From: Metellina segmentata
Lineage: Eukaryota; Arthropoda; Arachnida; Araneae; Tetragnathidae
DNA length: 64,000 nt
Assembly: GCA_947359465.1 (NCBI GenBank)
Contig: OX375881.1
Coordinates: 72,377,914-72,441,913, forward strand
Direction: 5' to 3'
How positions within the stretch are numbered: position 1 is the first letter of the stretch; each line of letters opens with the position of its first letter. Position numbers and translations under genes: made by a program. Shown piece after piece: positions 43,884 through 55,496 of the stretch. The notes under the pieces were generated by a model, which saw nothing but the letters and a program-made list of their open reading frames with translations, was not told the DNA's origin and made no database searches.

Positions 43884-43973
43884 CCCTCGGTAGCGCAGTA
43901 GGAAGCGCGTCAGTCTCATAATAACTCGTCACGAGTAATCTGAAAGTCGGGAGTTCGATCCTCGCTAGGGGCA
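43884..43973 (+). tRNA. tRNA-Met(CAT), GGGAG T-stem lineage, G1C
   Basis: Unit 126, copy of unit 118. Confidence 0.58.
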
Positions 43974-44232
43974 GTTATCTTTTGCTGATTATAATTTAAG
44001 AACCGACTGGTTTGAAATTTAACATTAAAAGTTTCGCGCACATCACACAACTTTTCTTTTACACAATCATTTATGAACAATGATTTAATTACTTAAAGTT
44101 TAACCGTATACACTGAGCTCAACTGGCGCAATTATAAGTTAAAGCATTTTACATAAATGAACATTGAAACTAACTATAATCGTTTTGTCTCGTATGAAAG
44201 GAAGCGTAATATAAATTTTATCACTAATTGGA

Positions 44233-44322
44233 GCCTCGGTAGCGCAGTAGGCAGCGCGTCAGTCTCATAATCCCTCGTCACGAGTAATCTGAAGGTCGTG
44301 AGTTCGATCCTCACTCGGGGCA
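44233..44322 (+). tRNA. tRNA-Met(CAT), hybrid intron
   Basis: Unit 127, copy of unit 119. Confidence 0.88.
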
Positions 44323-44580
44323 GTTATCTTTTGCTGATTATAATTTAAGAACCGACTGGTTTGAACTTTTAACATTAAAAGTTTGACGCACATCACAAAT
44401 TTTTTTTTACACAATCGTTTATGAACAATGACTTAATTATTTAAAGTTTAACCATATACCCTGAGCTCAACCTAAGCAATGAAAAGTTTAAGCAGTTTAC
44501 TTAAATAAACATGGAAACTAATCATAATCGTTTTGTCTAATATGAAACGGAGCGTAACATAATTTGTATCACTAATTGAA

Positions 44581-44670
44581 GCCTCGGTAGCGCAGTAGAA
44601 AGCGCGTCAGTCTCATAATCACTCGTCACGAGTAATCTGAAGGTCGTGAGTTCGATCCTCACTCTAGGCA
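44581..44670 (+). tRNA. tRNA-Met(CAT), acceptor variant
   Basis: Unit 128. D-loop AGTAGAAA as unit 120 but ends TCTAGGC as units 73 and 86. Confidence 0.7.
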
Positions 44671-44930
44671 GTTTTCTTTTGCTGGTTATAATTTAAGAGC
44701 CAACTGGTTCGAACTTTTGCCATTAAAAGTTTCACGCACATCACACAACTTTTCTTTTACACAATCGTTTATGAACAATGATTTAATTACTTAAAGTTTA
44801 ACCGTATACACTGAGCTCAACTGACGCAATTATAAGTTAAAGCATTTTACATAAATGAACATTGAAACTAACTATAATCGTTTTGTCTCATATGAAAGGA
44901 AGCGTAATATAAATTTTATCACTAATTGGA

Positions 44931-45020
44931 GCCTCGGTAGCGCAGTAGGCAGCGCGTCAGTCTCATAATCCCTTGACACGAGTAATCTGAAGGTCGTGAG
45001 TTCGATCCTCACTCGGGGCA
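44931..45020 (+). tRNA. tRNA-Met(CAT), 17-nt intron
   Basis: Unit 129. Intron CCTTG-ACA-CGAGT; intact; the spacer after it is that of unit 87 (GTTTTTTTCTGC). Confidence 0.88.
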
Positions 45021-45278
45021 GTTTTTTTCTGCTGATTATAATTTAAGAACCGACTGGTTTGAACTTTTAACATTAAAAGTTTGACGCACATCACAAATTT
45101 TTTTTTACACAATCGTTTATGAACAATGACTTAATTATTTAAAGTTTAACCATATACCCTGAGCTCAACCTAAGCAATGAAAAGTTTAAGCAGTTTACTT
45201 AAATAACCATGGAAACTAATCATAATCGTTTTGTCTCCTATGAAACGGAGCGTAACATAATTTGTATCACTAATTGAA

Positions 45279-45368
45279 GCCTCGGCAGCGCAGTAGAAAG
45301 CGCGTCAGTCTCATAATCACTCGTCACGAGTAATCTGAAGGTCGTGAGTTCGATCCTCACTCGGGGCA
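45279..45368 (+). tRNA. tRNA-Met(CAT), T8C
   Basis: Unit 130. T8C; D-loop AGTAGAAA; B box normal. Confidence 0.68.
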
Positions 45369-45627
45369 GTTATCTTTTGCTGATTATAATTTAAGAACCG
45401 ACTGTTTTGAAATTTAACATTAAAAGTTTCACGCACATCACACAACTTTTCTTTTACACAATCGTTTATGAACAATGATTTAATTACTTAAAGTTTAACC
45501 GTATACACTGAGCTCAACTGACGCAATTATAAGTTAAAGCATTTTACATAAATGAACATTGAAACTAACTATAATCGTTTTGTCTCATATGAAACGGAGA
45601 GTAACATAATTTTTATCACTAATTGCA

Positions 45628-45717
45628 GCCTCGGTAGCGCAGTAGGCAGCGCGTCAGTCTCATAATCACTCGACACGAGAAATCTGAAGGTCGTGAGATT
45701 GATTCTCACTAGGGACA
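45628..45717 (+). tRNA. tRNA-Met(CAT), T-loop broken
   Basis: Unit 131. T-loop ATTGATT; TAGGGAC acceptor; intron ACTCG-ACA-CGAGA. Confidence 0.55.
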
Positions 45718-45975
45718 GTTTTCTTTTGCTGATTATAATTTAAGAACCGACTGGTTTGAACTTTTAACATTAAAAGTTTCATGCACATCACACAAATTTT
45801 CTTTTACACAATCGTTTATGAACAAGATTTAATTTCTTAATTTTAACCGTATACACTGAGCTCAACTGACGCAATGATAAGTTAAAGAATTTTACATAAA
45901 TGAACATTGAAACTAACTATAATCGTTTTGTCTCGTATGAAAGGAAGCGTAATACAAATTTTATCACTAATTGGA

Positions 45976-46065
45976 GCCTCGGTAGCGCAGTAGGCAGCGC
46001 GTCAGTCTCATAATCCCTCGACACGAGTAATCTGAAGGTCGTGAGTTCGATCCTCACTCGGGGCA
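45976..46065 (+). tRNA. tRNA-Met(CAT), 17-nt intron
   Basis: Unit 132. Intron CCTCG-ACA-CGAGT; intact. Confidence 0.9.
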
Positions 46066-46324
46066 GTTATCTTTTGCTGATTATAATTTAAGAACCGACT
46101 GGTTTGAAATTTAACATTAAAAGTTTCACGCACATCACACAACTTTTCTTTTACACAATCGTATATGAACCATGATTTAATTATTTAAAGTTTAACCATA
46201 TACCCTGAGCTCAACCTAAGCAATGAAAAGTTTAAGCTGTTTACTTAAATGAACGTGGAAACTAATCATAATCGTTTTGTCTCCTATGAAACGGAGCGTA
46301 ACATAATTTTTATCACTAATTGGA

Positions 46325-46414
46325 GCCTCGGTAGCGCAGTAGGAAGCGCGTCAGTTTCATAATCCCTCGACACGAGTAATCTGAAGGTCGTGAGTTCGAT
46401 CCTCACTCGGGGCA
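46325..46414 (+). tRNA. tRNA-Met(CAT), hybrid unit
   Basis: Unit 133. D-loop AGTAGGAA with a CCTCG-ACA-CGAGT intron, a combination of two types; C32T. Confidence 0.84.
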
Positions 46415-46674
46415 GTTTTCTTTTGCTGATTATAGTTTAAGAACCGACTGGTTCGAACTTTTAATATTAAAAGTTTCACGCCCATCACACAACTTTTCTT
46501 TTACACAATCGTTTATGAACAATGATTTAATTACTTAAAGTTTAACCGTATACACTGAGCTCAACTGACGCAATGAAAAGTATAAGCAGTTTACATAAAT
46601 AAACATGGAAACTAATCATAATTGTTTTGTCTCCTATGAAACGGAGAGTAACATAATTTTTATCACTAATTGCA

Positions 46675-46764
46675 GCCTCGGTAGCGCAGTAGGCAGCGCG
46701 TCTGTCTCATAATCCCTCGACACGAGTAATCTGAAGGTCGTGAGTTCGATCCTCACTCGGGGCA
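46675..46764 (+). tRNA. tRNA-Met(CAT), A29T
   Basis: Unit 134. A29T breaks A29-T41; intron CCTCG-ACA-CGAGT. Confidence 0.8.
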
Positions 46765-47024
46765 GTTTTCTTTTGCTGATTATAATTTAAGAACCGACTG
46801 GTTCGAACTTTTAATATGAAAAGTTTCACGCCCATCACACAACTTTTCTTTTACACAATCGTTTATGAACAATGATTTAATTACTTAAAGTTTAACCGTA
46901 TGCACTGAGCTCAACTGACGCAATGAAAAGTATAAGCAGTTTACATAAATAAACATGGAAACTAATCATAATTGTTTTGTCTCCTATGAAACGGAGCGTA
47001 ACATAATTTGTATCACTAATTGAA

Positions 47025-47114
47025 GCCTCGGCAGCGCAGTAGAAAGCGCGTCAGTCTCATAATCACTCGTCACGAGTAATCTGAAGGTCGTGAGTTCGAT
47101 CCTCACTCGGGGCA
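47025..47114 (+). tRNA. tRNA-Met(CAT), T8C
   Basis: Unit 135, as unit 130. Confidence 0.68.
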
Positions 47115-47373
47115 GTTATCTTTTGCTGATTATAATTTAAGGACCGACTGTTTTGAAATTTAACATTAAAAGTTTCACGCACATCACACAACTTTTCTTT
47201 TACACAATCGTTTATGAACAATGATTTAATTACTTAAAGTTTAACCGTATACACTGAGCTCAACTGACGCAATTATAAGTTAAAGCATTTTACATAAATG
47301 AACATTGAAACTAACTATAATCGTTTTGTCTCATATGAAAGGAAGCGTAATATAAATTTTATCACTAATTGGA

Positions 47374-47463
47374 GCCTCGGTAGCGCAGTAGGCAGCGCGT
47401 CAGTCTCATAATCCCTTGACACGAGTAATCTGAAGGTCGTGAGTTCGATCCTCACTCGGGGCA
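47374..47463 (+). tRNA. tRNA-Met(CAT), 17-nt intron
   Basis: Unit 136. Intron CCTTG-ACA-CGAGT; intact. Confidence 0.88.
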
Positions 47464-47723
47464 GTTTTCTTTTGCTGATTATAGTTTAAGAATCGACTGG
47501 TTCGAACTTTTAACATTAAAAGTTTCACGCCCATCACACAACTTTTCTTTTACACAATCGTTTATGAACAATGATCTAATTACTTAAAGTTTAACCGTAT
47601 ACACTGAGCTCAACTGACGCAATGAAAAGTATAAGCAGTTTACATAAATAAACATGGAAACTAATCATAATCGTTTTGTCTCCTATGAAACGGAGAGTAA
47701 CATAATTTTTATCACTAATTGCA

Positions 47724-47813
47724 GCCTCGGTAGCGCAGTAGGCAGCGCGTCAGTCTCATAATCACTCGACACGAGTAATCTGAAGGTCGTGAGATTGATT
47801 CTCACTAGGGACA
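47724..47813 (+). tRNA. tRNA-Met(CAT), T-loop broken
   Basis: Unit 137, as unit 90. Confidence 0.55.
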
Positions 47814-48071
47814 GTTTTCTTTTGCTGATTATAATTTAAGAACCGACTGGTTTGAACTTTTAACATTAAAAGTTTCATGCACATCACACAAATTTTCTTT
47901 TACACAATCGTTTATGAACAAGATTTAATTTCCTAATTTTAACCGTATACACTGAGCTCAACTGACGCAATGATAAGTTAAAGAATTTTACATAAATGAA
48001 CATTGAAACTAACTATAATCGTTTTGTCTCGTATGAAAGGAAGCGTAATACAAATTTTATCACTAATTGGA

Positions 48072-48161
48072 GCCTCGGTAGCGCAGTAGGCAGCGCGTCA
48101 GTCTCATAATCCCTCGACACGAGTAATCTGAAGGTCGTGAGTTTGATCCTCACTCGGGGCA
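48072..48161 (+). tRNA. tRNA-Met(CAT), C56T lineage
   Basis: Unit 138. Intron CCTCG-ACA-CGAGT; C56T. Confidence 0.75.
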
Positions 48162-48420
48162 GTTTTCTTCTGCTGATTATAATTTAAGAAACGACTGGTT
48201 TGAACTTTTAACATTAAAAGTTTGACTCAACTCACACAATTTTTTTTTACACAATCGTATATGAACCATGATTTAATTATTTAAAGTTTAACCATATACC
48301 CTGAGCTCAACCTAAGCAATGAAAAGTTTAAGCTGTTTACTTAAATAAACATGGAAACTAATCATAATCGTTTTGTCTCCTATGGAACGGAGCGTAACAT
48401 AATTTGTATCACTAATTGAA

Positions 48421-48510
48421 GCCTCGGCAGCGCAGTAGAAAGCGCGTCAGTCTCATAATCACTCGTCACGAGTAATCTGAAGGTCGCGAGTTCGATCCTC
48501 ACTCGGGGCA
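48421..48510 (+). tRNA. tRNA-Met(CAT), T8C
   Basis: Unit 139. T8C; D-loop AGTAGAAA; T50C. Confidence 0.65.
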
Positions 48511-48769
48511 GTTATCTTTTGCTGATTATAATTTAAGAACCGACTGGTTTGAAATTTAACATTAAAAGTTTCACGCACATCACACAACTTTTCTTTTACA
48601 CAATCGTTTATGAACAATGATTTAATTACTTAAAGTTTAACCGTATACACTGAGCTCAACTGACGCAATTATAAGTTAAAGCATTTTACATAAATGAACA
48701 TTGAAACTAACTATAATCGTTTTGTCTCATATGAAAGGAAGCGTAATATAAATTTTATCACTAATTGCA

Positions 48770-48859
48770 GCCTCGGTAGCGCAGTAGGCAGCGCGTCCGT
48801 CTCATAATCCCTCGACACGAGTAATCTGAAGGTCGTGAGTTCGATCCTCACTCGGGGCG
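48770..48859 (+). tRNA. tRNA-Met(CAT), discriminator G
   Basis: Unit 140. A73G and A29C; intron CCTCG-ACA-CGAGT. Confidence 0.7.
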
Positions 48860-49119
48860 GTTTTCTTTTGCTGATTATAGTTTAAGAACCGACTGGTTCG
48901 AACTTTTAACATTAAAAGTTTCACGCCCATCACACAACTTTTCTTTTACACAATCGTTTATGAACAATGATTTAATTACTTAAAGTTTAACCGTATACAC
49001 TGAGCTCAACTGACGCAATGAAAAGTTTAAGCAGTTTACTTAAATGAACATGGAAACTAATCATAATCGTTTTGTCTCTTATGAAACGGAGCGTAACATA
49101 ATTTGTATCACTAATAGCA

Positions 49120-49209
49120 GCCTCGGTAGCGCAGTAGGAAGCGCGTCAGTCTCATAATAACTCGTCACGAGTAATCTGAAAGTCGGGAGTTCGATCCTCG
49201 CTAGGGGCA
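49120..49209 (+). tRNA. tRNA-Met(CAT), GGGAG T-stem lineage
   Basis: Unit 141. Intron ATAACTCG-TCA-CGAGTA; GGGAG/CTCGC; C67A. Confidence 0.63.
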
Positions 49210-49468
49210 GTTATGTTTTGCTGATTATAATTTAAGAACCGACTGGTTTGAAATTTAACATTAAAAGTTTCGCGCACATCACACAAATTTTCTTTTACAC
49301 AATCATTTATGAACAATGATTTAATTACTTAAAGTTTAACCGTATACACTGAGCTCAACTGGCGCAATTATAAGTTAAAGCATTTTACATAAATGAACAT
49401 TGAAACTAACTATAATCGTTTTGTCTCGTATGAAAGGAAGCGTAATATAAATTTTATCACTAATTGGA

Positions 49469-49558
49469 GCCTCGGTAGCGCAGTAGGCAGCGCGTCAGTC
49501 TCATAATCCCTCGACACGAGTAATCTGAAGGTCGTGAGTTTGATCCTCACTCGGGGCA
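49469..49558 (+). tRNA. tRNA-Met(CAT), C56T lineage
   Basis: Unit 142. Intron CCTCG-ACA-CGAGT; C56T. Confidence 0.75.
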
Positions 49559-49818
49559 GTTTTCTTCTGCTGATTATAATTTAAGAAACGACTGGTTTGA
49601 ACTTTTAACATTAAAAGTTTGACGGCAACTCACACAATTTTTTTTTACACAATCGTATATGAACCATGATTTAATTATTTAAAGTTTAACCATATACCCT
49701 GAGCTCAACCTAAGCAATGAAAAGTTTAAGCTGTTTACTTAAATGAACATGGAACCTAATCATAATCGTTTTGTCTCCTATGAAACGGAGCGTAACATAA
49801 TTTGTATCACTAATTGCA

Positions 49819-49908
49819 GCCTCGGTAGCGCAGTAGGAAGCGCGTCAGTCTCATACTCACTCGTCACGAGTAATCTGAAGGTCGTGAGTTCGATCCTCAC
49901 TCGGGGCA
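49819..49908 (+). tRNA. tRNA-Met(CAT), 17-nt intron
   Basis: Unit 143. D-loop AGTAGGAA; intron starts CTC; hairpin ACTCG-TCA-CGAGT. Confidence 0.85.
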
Positions 49909-50166
49909 GTTATCTTTTGCTGATTATAATTTAAGAACCGACTGGTTTGAACTTTTAAAATTAAAAGTTTGACGCACATCACAAATTTTTTTTTACACAA
50001 TCGTTTATGAACAATGACTTAATTATTTAAAGTTTAACCATATACCCTGAGCTCAACCTAAGCAATGAAAAGTTTAAGCAGTTTACTTAAATAAACATGG
50101 AAGCTAATCATAATCGTTTTGTCTCCTATGAAACGGCCCGTAACATAATTTGTATCACTAATTGAA

Positions 50167-50256
50167 GCCTCGGTAGCGCAGTAGAAAGCGCGTCAGTCTC
50201 ATAATCACTCGTCACGAGTAATCTGAAGGTCGTGAGTTCGATCCTCACTCGGGGCA
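50167..50256 (+). tRNA. tRNA-Met(CAT), G19A D-loop
   Basis: Unit 144. D-loop AGTAGAAA; intron ACTCG-TCA-CGAGT; other arms intact. Confidence 0.78.
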
Positions 50257-50515
50257 GTTATCTTTTGCTGATTATAATTTAAGAACCGACTGGTTTGAAA
50301 TTTAACATTAAAAGTTTCGCGCACATCACACAACTTTTCTTTTACACAATCGTTTATGAACAATGATTTAATTACTTAAAGCTTAAAAGTATACACTGAG
50401 CTCAACTGGCGCAATTATAAGTTAAAGCATTTTACTTAAATGAACATTGAAACTAACTATAATCGTTTTGTCTCGTATGAAAGGAAGCGTAATATAAATT
50501 TTATCACTAATTGGA

Positions 50516-50605
50516 GTCTCGGTAGCGCAGTAGGCAGCGCGTCAGTCTCATAATCCCTCGACACGAGTAATCTGAAGGTCGTGAGTTCGATCCTCACTCG
50601 GGGCA
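50516..50605 (+). tRNA. tRNA-Met(CAT), C2T
   Basis: Unit 145. Acceptor GTCTCGG (T2-G71 wobble); intron CCTCG-ACA-CGAGT. Confidence 0.84.
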
Positions 50606-50863
50606 GTTATCTTTTGCTGATTATAATTTAAGAACCGACTGGTTTGAACTTTTAAAATTAAAAGTTTGACGCACATCACAAATTTTTTTTTACACAATCG
50701 TTTATGAACAATGACTTAATTATTTAAAGTTTAACCATATACCCTGAGCTTAACCTAAGCAATGAAAAGTTTAAGCAGTTTACTTAAATAAACATGGAAA
50801 CTAATCATAATCGTTTTGTCTCCTATGAAACGGAGCGTAACATAATTTTTATCACTAATTGAA

Positions 50864-50953
50864 GCCTCGGTAGCGCAGTACGAAGCGCGTTAGTCTCATA
50901 ATCACTCGTCACGAGTAATCTGAAGGTCGTGAGTTCGATCCTCACTCGGGGCA
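50864..50953 (+). tRNA. tRNA-Met(CAT), C28T
   Basis: Unit 146. D-loop AGTACGAA; C28T (T-G wobble with G42); intron ACTCG-TCA-CGAGT. Confidence 0.75.
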
Positions 50954-51213
50954 GTTATATTTTGCTGATTATAATTTAAGAACCGACTGGTTCGAACTTT
51001 TAACATTAAAAGTTTCACGCCCATCACACAACTTTTCTTTTACACAATCGTTTATGAACAATGATTTAATTACTTAAAGTTTAACCGTATACACTGAGCT
51101 CAACTGACGCAATGAAAAGTTTAAGCAGTTTACTTAAATGAACATGGAAACTAATCATAATCGTTTTGTCTCTTATGAAACGGAGCGTAACATAATTTGT
51201 ATCACTAATAGCA

Positions 51214-51303
51214 GCCTCGGTAGCGCAGTAGGAAGCGCGTCAGTCTCATAATCACTCGTCACGAGTAATCTGAAAGTCGGGAGTTCGATCCTCGCTAGGG
51301 GCA
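51214..51303 (+). tRNA. tRNA-Met(CAT), GGGAG T-stem lineage
   Basis: Unit 147. As unit 94. Confidence 0.65.
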
Positions 51304-51562
51304 GTTATCTTTTGCTGATTATAATTTAAGAACCGACTGGTTTGAAATTTAACATTAAAAGTTTCGCGCACATCACACAACTTTTCTTTTACACAATCGT
51401 TTATGAACAATGATTTAATTACTTAAAGTTTAACCGTATACACTGAGCTCAACTGGCGCAATTATAAGTTAAAGCATTTTACATAAATGAACATTGAAAC
51501 TAACTATAATCGTTTTGTCTCGTATGAAAGGAAGCGTAATATAAATTTTATCACTAATTGGT

Positions 51563-51652
51563 GCCTCGGTAGCGCAGTAGGCAGCGCGTCAGTCTCACAA
51601 TCCCTCGACACGAGTAATCTGAAGGTCGTGAGTTTGATCCTCACTCGGGGCA
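51563..51652 (+). tRNA. tRNA with Met body and CAC anticodon
   Basis: Unit 148. T36C makes the anticodon CAC (51596-51598), formally Val. Intron CCTCG-ACA-CGAGT; C56T in the B box; other arms intact. In bacteria, anticodon exchange is known to switch Met and Val identity, so charging with Val is conceivable, but expression is uncertain. Confidence 0.72.
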
Positions 51653-51911
51653 GTTTTCTTCTGCTGATTATAATTTAAGAAACGACTGGTTTGAACTTTT
51701 AACATTAAAAGTTTGACGCAACTCACACAATTTTTTTTTACACAATCGTATATGAACCATGATTTAATTATTTAAAGTTTAACCATATACCCTGAGCTCA
51801 ACCTAAGCAATGAAAAGTTTAAGCTGTTTACTTAAATGAACATGGAAACTAATCATAATCGTTTTGTCTCCTATGAAACGGAGCGTAACATAATTTTTAT
51901 CACTAATTGGA

Positions 51912-52001
51912 GCATCGGTAGCGCAGTAGGCAGCGCGTCAGTCTCATAATCCCTCGACACGAGTAATCTGAAGGTCGTGAGTTCGTACCTCACTCGGGGC
52001 A
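51912..52001 (+). tRNA. tRNA-Met(CAT), C3A and T-loop change
   Basis: Unit 149. C3A breaks C3-G70; T-loop TTCGTAC (A58T) damages the B box; intron CCTCG-ACA-CGAGT. Confidence 0.6.
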
Positions 52002-52261
52002 GTTTTCTTTTGCTGATTATAGTTTAAGAATCGACTGGTTCGAACTTTTAACATTAAAAGTTTCACGCCCATCACACAACTTTTCTTTTACACAATCGTT
52101 TATGAACAATGATCTAATTACTTAAAGTTTAACCGTATACACTGAGCTAAACTGGCGCAATTATAAGTTAAAGCATTTTACATAAATGAACATTGAAACT
52201 AACTATAATCGTTTTGTCTCGTATGAAAGGAAGCGTAATATAAATTTTATCACTAATTGGA

Positions 52262-52351
52262 GCCTCGGTAGCGCAGTAGGCAGCGCGTCAGTCTCATAAT
52301 CCCTCGACACGAGTAATCTGAAGGTCGTGAGTTTGATCCTCACTCGGGGCA
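52262..52351 (+). tRNA. tRNA-Met(CAT), C56T lineage
   Basis: Unit 150. Intron CCTCG-ACA-CGAGT; C56T. Confidence 0.75.
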
Positions 52352-52611
52352 GTTTTCTTCTGCTGATTATAATTTAAGAAACGACTGGTTTGAACTTTTA
52401 ACATTAAAAGTTTGACGGCAACTCACACAATTTTTTTTTACACAATCGTATATGAACCATGATTTAATTATTTAAAGTTTAACCATATACCCTGAGCTCA
52501 ACCTAAGCAATGAAAAGTATAAGCAGTTTACATAAATAAACATGGAAACTAATCATAATTGTTTTGTCTCCTATGAAACGGAGAGTAACATAATTTTTAT
52601 CACTAATTGGA

Positions 52612-52701
52612 GCCTCGGTAGCGCAGTAGGAAGCGCGTCAGTCTCATAATCCCTCGACACGAGTAATCTGAAGGTCGTGAGTTCGATCCTCACTCGGGGC
52701 A
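52612..52701 (+). tRNA. tRNA-Met(CAT), hybrid unit
   Basis: Unit 151. D-loop AGTAGGAA with a CCTCG-ACA-CGAGT intron, as unit 133 but C32 normal; arms intact. Confidence 0.88.
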
Positions 52702-52961
52702 GTTTTCTTTTGCTGATTATAGTTTAAGAACCGACTGGTTCGAACTTTTAATATTAAAAGTTTCACGCCCATCACACAACTTTTCTTTTACACAATCGTT
52801 TATGAACAATGATTTAATTACTTAAAGTTTAACCGTATACACTGAGCTCAACTGACGCAATGAAAAGTATAAGCAGTTTACATAAATAAACATGGAAACT
52901 AATCATAATTGTTTTGTCTCCTATGAAACGGAGAGTAACATAATTTTTATCACTAATTGCA

Positions 52962-53051
52962 GCCTCGGTAGTGCAGTAGGCAGCGCGTCAGTCTCATAAT
53001 CACTCGACACGTGTGATCTGAAGGTCGTGAGTTCGATCCTCACTCGGGGCA
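52962..53051 (+). tRNA. tRNA-Met(CAT), D-stem variant
   Basis: Unit 152, as unit 92; GTGC, hairpin ACTCG-ACA-CGTGT. Confidence 0.75.
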
Positions 53052-53310
53052 GTTTTCTTCTGCTGATTATAATTTAAGAAACGACTGGTTTGAACTTTTA
53101 ACATTAAAAGTTTGACGGCACATCACACAATTTTTTTTACACAATCGTATATGAACAATGACTTAATTATTTAAAGTTTAACCGTATACACTGAGCTCAA
53201 CTGGCGCAATTATAAGTTAAAGCATTTTACATAAATGAACATTGAAACTAACTATAATCGTTTTGTCTCGTATGAAAGGAAGCGTAATATAAATTTTATC
53301 ACTAATTGGA

Positions 53311-53399
53311 TCCTCGGTAGCGCAGTAGGCAGCGCGTCAGTCTCATAATCCCTCGACACGAGTAATCTGAAGGTCGTGAGTTCGATCCTCACTCGGGCA
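53311..53399 (+). tRNA. tRNA-Met(CAT), acceptor deletion
   Basis: Unit 153, 89 nt. G1T and one G missing from the 3' acceptor strand (TCGGGC-A), so the acceptor stem cannot pair fully. Confidence 0.58.
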
Positions 53400-53659
53400 G
53401 TTTTCTTTTGCTGATTATAATTTAAGAACCGACTGGTTCGAACTTTTAATATGAAAAGTTTCACGCCCATCACACAACTTTTCTTTTACACAATCGTTTA
53501 TGAACAATGATTTAATTACTTAAAGTTTAACCGTATGCACTGTGCTCAACTGACGCAATGAAAAGTATAAGCAGTTTACATAAATAAACATGGAAACTAA
53601 TCATAATTGTTTTGTCTCCTATGAAACGGAGCGTAACATAATTTGTATCACTAATAGCA

Positions 53660-53749
53660 GCCTCGGTAGCGCAGTAGGAAGCGCGTCAGTCTCATAATCA
53701 CTCGTCACGAGTAATCTGAAAGTCGGGAGTTCGATCCTCGCTAGGGGCA
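53660..53749 (+). tRNA. tRNA-Met(CAT), GGGAG T-stem lineage
   Basis: Unit 154. As unit 94. Confidence 0.65.
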
Positions 53750-54008
53750 GTTATCTTTTGCTGATTATAATTTAAGAACCGACTGGTTTGAAATTTAACA
53801 TTAAAAGTTTCGCGCACATCACACAACTTTTCTTTTACACAATCGTTTATGAACAATGATTTAATTACTTAAAGTTTAACCGTATACACTGAGCTCAACT
53901 GGCGCAATTATAAGTTAAAGCATTTTACATAAATGAACATTGAAACTAACTATAATCGTTTTGTCTCGTATGAAAGGAAGCGTAATATAAATTTTATCAC
54001 TAATTGGA

Positions 54009-54098
54009 GCCTCGGTAGCGCAGTAGGCAGCGCGTCAGTCTCATACTCCCTCGACACGAGTAATCTGAAGGTCGTAAGTTTGATCCTCACTCGGGGCA
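54009..54098 (+). tRNA. tRNA-Met(CAT), C56T lineage
   Basis: Unit 155, as unit 81 but D-loop AGTAGGCA; intron starts CTCCC; G51A, C56T. Confidence 0.68.
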
Positions 54099-54358
54099 GT
54101 TTTCTTCTGCTGATTATAATTTAAGAAACGACTGGTTTGAACTTTTAAAATTAAAAGTTTGACGGCAACTCACACAATTTTTTTTTACACAATCGTATAT
54201 GAACCATGATTTAATTATTTAAAGTTTAACCATATACCCTGAGCTCAACCTAAGCAATGAAAAGTTTAAGCTGTTTACTTAAATGAACATGGAAACTAAT
54301 CATAATCTTTTTGTCTCCTATGAAACTGAGCGTAACATAATTTTTATCACTAATTGGA

Positions 54359-54448
54359 GCCTCGGTAGCGCAGTAGGAAGAGCGTCAGTCTCATAATCAC
54401 TCGTCACGAGTAATCTGAAGGACGTGATTTCGATCCTCACTCGGGGCA
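54359..54448 (+). tRNA. tRNA-Met(CAT), G53T
   Basis: Unit 156. D-stem 3' strand GAGC; G53T breaks G53-C61 and the B box; intron ACTCG-TCA-CGAGT. Confidence 0.6.
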
Positions 54449-54707
54449 GTTATATTTTGCTGATTATAATTTAAGAACCGACTGGTTTGAAATTTAACAT
54501 TAAAAGTTTCACGCACATCACACAACTTTTCTTTTACAAAATCGTTTATGAACAATGATTTAATTACTTAAAGTTTAACCGTATACACTGAGCTCAACTG
54601 ACGCAATGAAAAGTATAAGCAGTTTACATAAATAAACATGGAAACTAATCATAATCGTTTTGTCTCCTATGAAACGGAGAGTAACATAATTTTTATCACT
54701 AATTGCA

Positions 54708-54797
54708 GCCTCGGTAGCGCAGTAGGCAGCGCGTCAGTCTCATAATCCCTCGACACGAGTAATCTGAAGGTCGTGAGTTCGATCCTCACTCGGGGCA
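54708..54797 (+). tRNA. tRNA-Met(CAT), 17-nt intron
   Basis: Unit 157. Intron CCTCG-ACA-CGAGT; intact. Confidence 0.9.
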
Positions 54798-55057
54798 GTT
54801 TTCTTTTGCTGATTATAGTTTAAGAACCGACTGGTTCGAACTTTTAACATTAAAAGTTTCACGCCCATCACACAACTTTTCTTTTACACAATCGTTTATG
54901 AACAATGATTTAATTACTTAAAGTTTAACCGTATACACTGAGCTCAACTGACGCAATGAAAAGTTTAAGCAGTTTACTTAAATGAACATGGAAACTAATC
55001 ATAATCGTTTTGTCTCTTATGAAACGGAGCGTAACATAATTTGTATCACTAATAGCA

Positions 55058-55147
55058 GCCTCGGTAGCGCAGTAGGAAGCGCGTCAGTCTCATAATAACT
55101 CGTCACGAGTAATCTGAAAGTCGGGAGTTCGATCCTCGCTAGGGGCA
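55058..55147 (+). tRNA. tRNA-Met(CAT), GGGAG T-stem lineage
   Basis: Unit 158, as unit 141. Confidence 0.63.
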
Positions 55148-55406
55148 GTTATCTTTTGCTGATTATAATTTAATAACCGACTGGTTTGAAATTTAACATT
55201 AAAAGTTTCGCGCACATCACACAAATTTTCTTTTACACAATCATTTATGAACAATGATTTAATTACTTAAAGTTTAACCGTATACACTGAGCTCAACTGG
55301 CGCAATTATAAGTTAAAGCATTTTACATAAATGAACATTGAAACTAACTATAATAGTTTTGTCTCGTATGAAAGGAAGCGTAATATAAATTTTATCACTA
55401 ATTGGA

Positions 55407-55496
55407 GCCTCGGTAGCGCAGTAGGCAGCGCGTCAGTCTCATAATCCCTCGACACGAGTAATCTGAAGGTCGTGAGTTTGATCCTCACTCGGGGCA
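55407..55496 (+). tRNA. tRNA-Met(CAT), C56T lineage
   Basis: Unit 159, as unit 142. Confidence 0.75.

Larger units (their letters stand above)
39346..44670 (+). repeat. Eight-unit higher-order repeat, 2,792 bp, two copies
   Basis: Units 113-120 and 121-128 have a constant offset of 2,792 bp. This block overlaps the preceding nine-unit repeat, so units 104-107 exist three times. The copies part inside the final tRNA: unit 120 ends TCTGGGCA and unit 128 ends TCTAGGCA. Confidence 0.92.
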
